This document shows positions 7,401 to 12,265 of a stretch of DNA of 12,265 bases, one piece after another; positions within the stretch are counted from its first letter, which is position 1; every line of letters begins with the position of its first letter. The stretch is from NCBI GenBank assembly GCA_947496835.1, contig CANMFV010000015.1:1-12265 (forward strand), read 5' to 3'. The position numbers were made by a program, and so were the translations under genes. This DNA comes from Flavobacteriales bacterium (lineage in GTDB: Bacteria > Bacteroidota > Bacteroidia > Flavobacteriales_D > Crocinitomicaceae). The notes under the pieces were generated by a model, which was not told the origin of the DNA, made no database searches, and was given only the letters and a program-made list of their open reading frames with translations.

Positions 7401-7437
7401 TGTAGGCGACAGGGCATGCCCTGTCGCCTACAAATAA
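7396..7437. repeat. Perfect 42-bp palindrome with CAGGGCATGCCCTG core
   Basis: The arms of 21 bp are exact inverted copies with no spacer, meeting between 7416 and 7417. Each half-arm runs TTATTTGTAGGCGACAGGGC plus A. The palindrome begins 2 bp beyond the stop codon of the wbpE-like gene (7440-7442), and a weaker outer match, GGTTA on the left against TTAACC on the right, even includes that stop. The RNA would form a very stable hairpin on either strand, but no T-run follows, so it is not a standard intrinsic terminator. A GTAG at the arm foot and a GC-rich palindrome recall REP-type elements; no transposase is in view. Confidence 0.9.
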
Positions 7438-7439
7438 AT

Positions 7440-8576
7440 TTAACCATTATTTGCAAAAAACATTTTTACCGTATCAATAATAAATTCCTGTTGCTCCTCA
7501 TCCATTTCGGTATGAATAGGCAACGAGATCACTCGTTCTGTCAACCAATCCGTTGTTGGAAGATCTGTTGTATGACTTCCGAAGGCAGCGAACATTTTTT
7601 GTTTGTGTGCAGGAATCGGGTAATAAATCATACTTGGAATGTCGTTTTCTGAAAGATGTTCTTGTAAGGCATTGCGATTCGCTTTTTCTAAAACGAGTGT
7701 ATACTGATGAAAAACATGTTTGGAATCATCAGCACGGAATGGGATTTGAACTCCTGGTAAGCTCGCGAATGCTTCGTCGTAGCGTTCTGCTACTTCGCGG
7801 CGTGCGTCAACGTAATTGTCTAGTTGGCGTAATTTAACTTCTAAAACAGCCGCCTGAATCGTGTCGAGACGCGAATTGCATCCCACAACTTCATGCACGT
7901 ATTTTTGCTGTTGTCCATGGTTTGCAATCATTTTAATTTTTCGTGCAAGATCATCGTTATTTGTACATATGGCTCCACCATCACCATAGCATCCAAGATT
8001 TTTGGAAGGGAAAAAAGAGGTACAGCCTATATCTCCAATGGTTCCTGTTTTTACTTTCTTTCCGTTAGATAAATGGTAATCTGAACCGATAGCTTGAGCG
8101 TTATCCTCGATGACAAATAGTTGATGTTTCTCAGCTATTTCCATTACTGCATTCATATTCGCCGCTTGACCGTATAAATGAACAGGCACGATTGCTTTGG
8201 TTTTTGGGGTAATCGCCGCTTCGATCGCTAAAGGATCAATACAAAACGTACGTGGATCCACTTCGACAAAAACCGGCGTTAATCCTAAAAGCGCAATGAC
8301 CTCGGTCGTTGCAATATAGGTGAAACTCGGAGTAATGACTTCATCACCAGGTTTTAAACCCAAAGCCATCATAGCAATTTGTAAAGCGTCCGTTCCATTC
8401 GCGCATGGAATAACATGTTTTACACCCAAATATGTTTGAAGATCCGTTTGAAAACGTCCGACTGCTGGTCCATTAATAAAGTGAGCATGTTGGATTACAT
8501 CTTGTATGGCCATATCAATGGACGGTTTGATTTTCTCATATTGAGAAATGAGGTCCACCATTTGAATTTTTTTCAT
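7440..8576 (-). CDS. wbpE: DegT/DnrJ/EryC1/StrS-family PLP aminotransferase, WbpE-like
   Basis: This 378-residue PLP enzyme would transfer an amino group from glutamate to C3 of the 3-keto sugar made by the WbpB-type enzyme. Motifs are CANGTDALQIAM (58-69) for the phosphate-binding turn, VIEDNAQAIG with Asp158 against the pyridine nitrogen, and SFFPSKNLGCYGDGGA with the Schiff-base Lys192. The NLGCYGDGGA loop is typical of the WbpE/DegT group. The frame is open a further 18 codons to 8630, but that extension translates through the hairpin of the upstream terminator. The ATG at 8576 places MKKIQMVDLISQY at the N-terminus as in the family. It is the first gene of the nucleotide-sugar run, separated from the ompA-like gene by a terminator and without an evident promoter. 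Its substrate is inferred from the neighbouring genes. Confidence 0.9.
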   Translation of the reverse strand: MKKIQMVDLISQYEKIKPSIDMAIQDVIQHAHFINGPAVGRFQTDLQTYLGVKHVIPCANGTDALQIAMMALGLKPGDEVITPSFTYIATTEVIALLGLTPVFVEVDPRTFCIDPLAIEAAITPKTKAIVPVHLYGQAANMNAVMEIAEKHQLFVIEDNAQAIGSDYHLSNGKKVKTGTIGDIGCTSFFPSKNLGCYGDGGAICTNNDDLARKIKMIANHGQQQKYVHEVVGCNSRLDTIQAAVLEVKLRQLDNYVDARREVAERYDEAFASLPGVQIPFRADDSKHVFHQYTLVLEKANRNALQEHLSENDIPSMIYYPIPAHKQKMFAAFGSHTTDLPTTDWLTERVISLPIHTEMDEEQQEFIIDTVKMFFANNG

Positions 8577-8600
8577 CGAAAAATCTCTTTTTTTAATCAT

Positions 8601-8627
8601 AAAAAAGGCGATCAATTGACCGCCTTT
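8601..8627 (-). terminator. Intrinsic terminator after the ompA-like gene
   Basis: On the - strand AAAGGCGGTCAA pairs with TTGATCGCCTTT (8604-8627, one G.T pair) and the RNA continues into a run of U (T to 8601). It starts 18 bp past the OmpA stop codon. It ends only 24 bp before the wbpE-like start codon. Confidence 0.82.
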
Positions 8628-8645
8628 CACTTTTATAAAGTTGGA

Positions 8646-9953
8646 TCAACGAACAATTGAAAACTGTACACGGCGATTAGCCGCATCAATTTCCAAGGTG
8701 TTTCCAGCGTACTTCGTTTCCTTTTTTCCTTTGTAAGAAATTGCTAAGCGACTTTTATCAGCACCTTTCTTAACTAAATAGTCAACAACGATGTTCACAC
8801 GCGCTTCCGAAAGTTTGTTGTTCACTGCGTCACCTCCAGTAATATCAGCATGCCCACTGATAGCTATTTTTTGATTGGGATTAGCAGCCATGTAGGCAAC
8901 CACTTTGTCTAGAATGCCATTGTATGTCGGATTCAAATAATATGACCCTAGTACAAACATAATATCGTAGATTCCATAATCAATCAACGCTTTTGCATCT
9001 TTTTCTGGGGAATTATCTTCCGGACAGCCATTTTGTGTTCCTTTGACAGTTGGACACTCATCTTTGCCATCTACAAATCCATCACCGTCTGTATCGATTT
9101 TCATTAAATCAGGTGCAGGAGTTGGTTCAATCGTTTTTCCAGTGACATCCACTATGTTTCCAGCTTGCGTGTTAACTTCTTGATCTACCGCATTAATAAC
9201 TCCATCATTATCATCGTCACCTAATTTAGTTACAGCTTCTGCCGCTTGTTTTTCTAGGTTAGCAATACGATCCAGGTCAGCTTGATTCAAACGCGGCGTG
9301 TAAGTCCAGTCCGCATGAGTTTTTGCTTTCCCAATATAGTAACTAAATCCAATTGTTGCAGATGCGTAATATCCAGAGAACCCACCTCCTTGAATTGGTG
9401 TTGCTTCAAAATCAAATCCTCTGCTTTGGCGAATGTTACCCATGAATGAAATGTCTCCATTGATACTTAAGCGCTCGTTCACTTTGAATTGTGGAGTCAA
9501 ACCAATAATTCCTTGAAGAATCTCGTCAACAGAACCATCCCCAGCTTTAAATAATAATTTTGGTCCAGTTGCTAGTGTTTTATTCCACATAGCAGCATAG
9601 CCACCTCCAAAATGCAACATCATTCCCCAACGAGAACTGTAGTCATTCATGTGTAGTATGTCGGTTAAATTAATCGTCGGTTGAATGGAAAAGCGCAATG
9701 CATTCGTTGCAGGATGTCCGTCTTTAAAGTTGAAATGATCAAAACCAGCATCGAATTTCAATCCAACGCGGTTATTGAACATGCGTCGAGCATTTAACTC
9801 ATAATGTGTGAATTGAGAAACACGCGTTGTATGATTCGTTTTACTCAAGCCATCGTGCCCACCTAAATTAAATCCTACAGACCATTTGTTGTAGTCTTGT
9901 GCGGAGCCGATAAACGACACCAATATTGCCAAAGCAAAACTAAATTGTTTCAT
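8646..9953 (-). CDS. OmpA-family outer-membrane protein with calcium-type DxDxDG repeats
   Basis: The protein has 435 residues. A signal peptide occupies roughly residues 1-18 (hydrophobic core FALAILVSFIG, likely cleavage in GSAQ). Residues 20-210 look like an N-terminal beta-barrel, with alternating aromatic strands ending near IGFSYYIG. A short helical linker (225-245) is followed by two acidic thrombospondin-type-3-like segments, DDDNDG (246-251) and DTDGDGFVDGKDECP (287-301), with a cysteine pair near 300/310. The C-terminal 330-435 is an OmpA/MotB peptidoglycan-binding domain, with GHADITGG (Asp370) and NNKLSEARVNIVVDYL (Arg385). It would tie the outer membrane to peptidoglycan. The frame opens at 9995, but the ATG at 9953 begins the signal peptide and lies 18 bp downstream of a TAnnTTTG box. 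It has its own terminator and probably no enzymatic role in the sugar pathway. Confidence 0.91.
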   Translation of the reverse strand: MKQFSFALAILVSFIGSAQDYNKWSVGFNLGGHDGLSKTNHTTRVSQFTHYELNARRMFNNRVGLKFDAGFDHFNFKDGHPATNALRFSIQPTINLTDILHMNDYSSRWGMMLHFGGGYAAMWNKTLATGPKLLFKAGDGSVDEILQGIIGLTPQFKVNERLSINGDISFMGNIRQSRGFDFEATPIQGGGFSGYYASATIGFSYYIGKAKTHADWTYTPRLNQADLDRIANLEKQAAEAVTKLGDDDNDGVINAVDQEVNTQAGNIVDVTGKTIEPTPAPDLMKIDTDGDGFVDGKDECPTVKGTQNGCPEDNSPEKDAKALIDYGIYDIMFVLGSYYLNPTYNGILDKVVAYMAANPNQKIAISGHADITGGDAVNNKLSEARVNIVVDYLVKKGADKSRLAISYKGKKETKYAGNTLEIDAANRRVQFSIVR

Positions 9954-9970
9954 AATATAAAATTTAGTTA

Positions 9971-9978
9971 CAAAAATA
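9971..9978 (-). promoter_or_regulatory. Bacteroidota -7 box for the ompA-like gene
   Basis: TATTTTTG on the - strand fits the TAnnTTTG -7 consensus of the Bacteroidota primary sigma factor. It lies 18 bp before the chosen ATG. A TTTA, one base off the TTTG -33 element, sits 18 nt upstream of it. The consensus is established for the phylum; use here is inferred. Confidence 0.6.
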
Positions 9979-10311
9979 GGTTTTTTGATCCACAATTAAA
10001 GCGAAAGTTTGAATTCTGTAAATGAAATAGGTAAAAATTGATGAAATCTATCCACCTAATCATAAATTATAGTAGGGTTAACTAGGGGAAAAACTGCGGA
10101 AAAACAGCATTTTAAAAAGGAAAGATAAGTTTAAAACACTTTTGTGTTAAGTTAGTGTAAAGAGGGCTGGAAACACGTTTAAAATAGCCCAAAAAACACC
10201 TGCGAAAACGTTTAAATATCGACATTTATTATATTTACGAGGTTTTCGTGGCGCAATAAAGAGCGTAGGTACTGAGTTCAAAAAAAATAAGATAAAATAA
10301 GGTAAAATCCG

Positions 10312-10319
10312 TATATTTG
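10312..10319 (+). promoter_or_regulatory. Bacteroidota -7 box for the antiterminator operon
   Basis: TATATTTG fits TAnnTTTG and lies 15 bp before the first ATG of the antiterminator gene, giving a short leader. No clear TTTG -33 element is found at the usual spacing; the upstream 40 bp are A-rich. The box overlaps the TTG at 10317, which argues against that codon being the start. Confidence 0.55.
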
Positions 10320-10334
10320 TACTTAATTAAACAC

Positions 10335-10883
10335 ATGATGTCAATTAATACCATGCCGGATACATCGCCTCAAATTCAAAACATGGATAGCGGTGATAAT
10401 TGGTATGTAGCTTACACAAGGCATTTATGTGAGAAAAAGGTTTCCGAACGCTTATCAGCGAATAACATCGCACATTATCTTCCTGTGTATACCGTTGTTC
10501 GTCAATGGAGTGATCGTAAAAAGAAAGTAGAGAAACCTTTAATATCATCCGTAGTCTTCATTAAACCCAAGCAGCGTGAGTTGAATATAATTTATTCGAC
10601 ACCAGGAATAAACGGTTTACTTCAGTTTAACGGTAAGCAAGCGATTGTGAGGGAGCATGAAATTCAAAATTTGCGCATTTTATTGCAAGAAGTACACGCG
10701 GATGAAATAGAAAAAGTGACGATTCAAGCAGGAGATTTGGTGGAAGTAATTCATGGTCCTTTTCAAGGCATGCAAGCTTACGCCATGCAAATGCAAAATA
10801 ACATACGTTTGATTATTGAAATCAAATCTATGGGTATTGGGTTTTCGGTAAACGTACCGAAATCTTATGTGAAGCGACTGTAA
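10335..10883 (+). CDS. UpxY/NusG-like transcription antiterminator
   Basis: This protein of 182 residues (from the ATG at 10335) has a NusG N-terminal domain beginning NWYVAYTRHLCEKKV (22-36) and continuing through LPVYTVVRQW and PLISSVVFIK. It ends in a KOW motif, AGDLVEVIHGPFQGMQA (132-148). This is the layout of NusG paralogs such as Bacteroides UpxY and of RfaH, which bind RNA polymerase early in capsule or polysaccharide operons and prevent premature termination. It sits, as UpxY genes do, at the head of a sugar operon with gmd and fcl downstream, and a terminator-like hairpin directly follows its stop codon. The start could also be 10338, 10353 or 10383 (MDSGDNWYV), since the first 20 residues are poorly structured. 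Family is firm; the target operon is inferred. Confidence 0.88.
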   Translation: MMSINTMPDTSPQIQNMDSGDNWYVAYTRHLCEKKVSERLSANNIAHYLPVYTVVRQWSDRKKKVEKPLISSVVFIKPKQRELNIIYSTPGINGLLQFNGKQAIVREHEIQNLRILLQEVHADEIEKVTIQAGDLVEVIHGPFQGMQAYAMQMQNNIRLIIEIKSMGIGFSVNVPKSYVKRL

Positions 10884-10908
10884 GATAGGATTTCCCCTTA
10901 TCTTTTTT
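10882..10908 (+). terminator. Terminator-like hairpin between the antiterminator gene and gmd
   Basis: AAGATAGG (10882-10889) pairs with CCTTATCTT (10896-10904, one bulged T) across a 6-nt loop, followed by five more T to 10908. It overlaps the last two bases of the antiterminator stop codon. The stem is modest, so it may terminate only partly, as an attenuator would. Confidence 0.6.
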
Positions 10909-10999
10909 GTTTCACAAGTGGTTTAGTCTATGTGACTGGCAAAGGCGAAGCCATAAATAATTTATAAATAATGAACAGTAATTGCCTATTTTGAAACAC

Positions 11000-12061
11000 A
11001 TGAAAATTGCACTTATCACCGGAATCAACGGACAAGACGGATCATACCTTGCGGAATTTCTTTTAGAAAAAGGATATGAAGTTCATGGAATGATTCGACG
11101 CTCTTCCTATTTCAATACGGGAAGAATTGAACACCTATATTTTGATGAATGGGTGAAGGATGCACAGCAAAAGCGGAGCCTAGATTTACATTATGGCGAC
11201 ATGACAGATTCTTCATCATTAATTCGCATTATTCAACAAGTTAAACCAGATGAAATATATAATCTAGCCGCTCAAAGCCATGTGAAAGTTTCATTTGAAG
11301 TACCAGAGTATACCGCTGAATCAGATGCTGTAGGACCATTACGTGTTTTGGAAGCTGTTCGTATTTTAGGCATGGAAAAAACATGCCGCATTTATCAGGC
11401 TTCTACTTCGGAGTTATATGGTAAAGTACAGGAGGTTCCACAATCTGAGACGACGCCTTTTTATCCAAGATCTCCGTACGGTGTAGCAAAACAATATGGA
11501 TTTTGGATAACCAAAAATTACAGAGAATCATATGGAATCTACGCTGTGAATGGCATTCTTTTCAACCATGAAAGTGAACGTCGCGGAGAAACCTTTGTCA
11601 CGAGAAAAATCACCTTGGCGGCAAGTCGCATTAAGCATGGACTTCAACGAAAACTATACATTGGAAACCTTGATGCACAGCGCGACTGGGGTTACGCAAA
11701 GGATTATGTGGAATGTATGTGGCTCATGTTGCAACACGAGACTCCGGAGGACTTTGTCATTGCAACTGGTAAAATGCACACGGTTCGACATTTTATTGAA
11801 CTGGCATTTGCGGAAGCTGAAATGACTATTCGTTGGGTGGGCACTGGCGTTGATGAAAAAGGGTACAACGCAATGACTGGAGATTTAATGATTGAAGTGG
11901 ATCCTAAGTATTTTCGTCCCGCGGAGGTTGAACAGCTTTTGGGTAATCCTACAAAGGCAAAAACTCTTTTGGGCTGGAATCCAGAACAAACTTCATTGGA
12001 ACAATTAGTGCAGATAATGATGGATCACGATTTGAAATATGTCCTTGACAAAAGAAACTAA
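11000..12061 (+). CDS. gmd: GDP-mannose 4,6-dehydratase
   Basis: This 353-residue extended short-chain dehydrogenase converts GDP-D-mannose to GDP-4-keto-6-deoxy-D-mannose, the precursor of GDP-L-fucose and related 6-deoxy sugars. It has the dinucleotide motif ALITGINGQDGSYLAE (4-19) and RRSS (33-36). The catalytic Thr136 and Glu138 lie in QASTSELYG, and Tyr160/Lys164 in YGVAK. The Gmd signature FNHESERRGETFVTRK follows (positions near 190-205). The frame opens six codons earlier at a TTG, but the ATG at 11000 puts the Rossmann strand at the N-terminus. A 91-bp leader separates it from the upstream hairpin. Its 3' end overlaps the next gene by 23 bp, which encodes the following enzyme of the same pathway. 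Confidence 0.96.
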   Translation: MKIALITGINGQDGSYLAEFLLEKGYEVHGMIRRSSYFNTGRIEHLYFDEWVKDAQQKRSLDLHYGDMTDSSSLIRIIQQVKPDEIYNLAAQSHVKVSFEVPEYTAESDAVGPLRVLEAVRILGMEKTCRIYQASTSELYGKVQEVPQSETTPFYPRSPYGVAKQYGFWITKNYRESYGIYAVNGILFNHESERRGETFVTRKITLAASRIKHGLQRKLYIGNLDAQRDWGYAKDYVECMWLMLQHETPEDFVIATGKMHTVRHFIELAFAEAEMTIRWVGTGVDEKGYNAMTGDLMIEVDPKYFRPAEVEQLLGNPTKAKTLLGWNPEQTSLEQLVQIMMDHDLKYVLDKRN

Positions 12062-12265
12062 AATATACATCGCCGGAAACCGAGGAATGGTGGGTTCAGC
12101 TGTTTGGCGAGCTTTGGAAAATGCAGGGTATGAAAACCTCATTGGACGCACCTCAAAAGAACTCGATTTAAGGAATCAAGCAGCAGTAGAGTCATTTTTT
12201 ATTTCCGAACAGCCAGAAGTGGTAATTGATGCTGCGGCAAAAGTTGGAGGGATTCTAGCAAATAA
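12039..12265 (+). CDS. fcl: GDP-L-fucose synthase, N-terminal part (cut by window edge)
   Basis: The ATG at 12039 opens a frame of 75 complete codons that runs off the window. It reads MSLTKETKIYIAGNRGMVGS, with the NADP-binding GNRGMVGSA (13-21). GRTSKELDL and DAAAKVGGILAN follow; the latter is a typical GDP-fucose synthase (GER/WcaG) segment. The enzyme epimerises and reduces the Gmd product to GDP-L-fucose. The start lies inside the 3' end of gmd in another frame, which suggests translational coupling. The catalytic Ser-Tyr-Lys residues lie beyond the window and cannot be checked. Confidence 0.93.
   Translation, partial: MSLTKETKIYIAGNRGMVGSAVWRALENAGYENLIGRTSKELDLRNQAAVESFFISEQPEVVIDAAAKVGGILAN

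Larger units (their letters stand above)
9954..10334. other. Divergent intergenic region, 381 bp, no gene
   Basis: This stretch separates the ompA-like gene from the antiterminator gene. It carries a TAnnTTTG box at each end, facing outward. In its middle, GTTTAAA occurs three times (10129, 10177 and 10210; the last two within ACGTTTAAA). There is a small hairpin (AACAC-TTTT-GTGTT, 10135-10148) and a 5-bp GGGCT/AGCCC stem (10164-10189 region). I saw no open frame with a recognisable start and no RNA gene. Whether the GTTTAAA copies are operators is speculative. Confidence 0.7.

Noticed and set aside
7396..7437. Ordinary intrinsic terminator for the wbpE-like gene
   Set aside because: The hairpin is long and stable but no T-run follows on the - strand (AACCGTTAAAC instead); partial or Rho-type effects remain possible.
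7278..7439. Insertion sequence remnant
   Set aside because: No transposase fragment or target-site duplication is visible; only repeats and a palindrome.
8577..8630. N-terminal extension of the wbpE-like protein (MKGGQLIAFF...)
   Set aside because: It would be translated from the terminator hairpin of the preceding gene, and the family N-terminus begins at the ATG at 8576.
9954..9995. N-terminal extension of the OmpA-like protein
   Set aside because: It would start upstream of the -7 box at 9971-9978 and place 14 residues before a normal signal peptide.
10263..10272. JUMPstart/ops-like element (GCGTAGGTAC)
   Set aside because: It matches the ops GGCGGTAG core poorly and lies upstream of the likely promoter, so it would not be in the nascent transcript.
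10317..10334. TTG start for the antiterminator
   Set aside because: The TTG is the end of the TATATTTG -7 box, so the codon would not be in the transcript.

Overview
The window looks like chromosomal DNA from a member of the Bacteroidota, probably Flavobacteriia-like. The grounds are AT-rich intergenic DNA, starts without clear Shine-Dalgarno sequences, TAnnTTTG-type -7 boxes upstream of two divergent genes, an OmpA-family protein with DxDxDG repeats, and a UpxY/NusG-like antiterminator heading a polysaccharide operon. The genus cannot be fixed from the sequence alone.

Layout. A 381-bp divergent intergenic region (9954-10334) splits the window. To its right, on the + strand, lie a UpxY/NusG-like antiterminator (10335-10883), an intrinsic-terminator-like hairpin, GDP-mannose 4,6-dehydratase gmd (11000-12061) and the 5' part of GDP-L-fucose synthase fcl (from 12039, overlapping gmd and cut by the window edge). 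To its left, on the - strand, lie an OmpA-family outer-membrane protein with its own terminator, then a nucleotide-sugar gene run in transcription order: wbpE-like aminotransferase, UDP-glucose 6-dehydrogenase (ugd), UDP-glucuronate decarboxylase (UDP-xylose synthase), wbpD-like N-acetyltransferase, wbpB-like 3-dehydrogenase, wbpA/tviB-like UDP-HexNAc 6-dehydrogenase, dTDP-glucose 4,6-dehydratase (rfbB), and the N-terminal 184 residues of a CpsB/YwqE-type PHP tyrosine phosphatase cut by the left edge.

How the genes work together. Four enzymes (WbpA, WbpB, WbpE, WbpD types) form the complete known route from UDP-GlcNAc to UDP-2,3-diacetamido-2,3-dideoxy-glucuronic acid. Ugd plus the decarboxylase give UDP-glucuronate and UDP-xylose. 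Gmd plus Fcl give GDP-L-fucose. RfbB gives dTDP-4-keto-6-deoxyglucose, but its usual partners are not in view. The locus therefore supplies several activated sugars to an envelope polysaccharide. No glycosyltransferase, flippase or polymerase is visible, so the polymer assembly genes must lie outside.

Most unusual feature. The - strand gene run has tight junctions (4-bp overlap, 0-bp gap, 11-bp gap) except at four places, and each of those four gaps holds non-coding repeat DNA that touches or contains the stop codon of the gene just upstream. Two gaps carry strict 8-bp periodic arrays (consensus ATTAGCAC, 15 and 16 units). One carries three degenerate copies of a unit with a GGGCATGCCC-type palindrome. 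One carries 32-33-bp tandem repeats ending in a perfect 42-bp palindrome with the same core. I saw no tRNA, rRNA, CRISPR, transposase gene or riboswitch.
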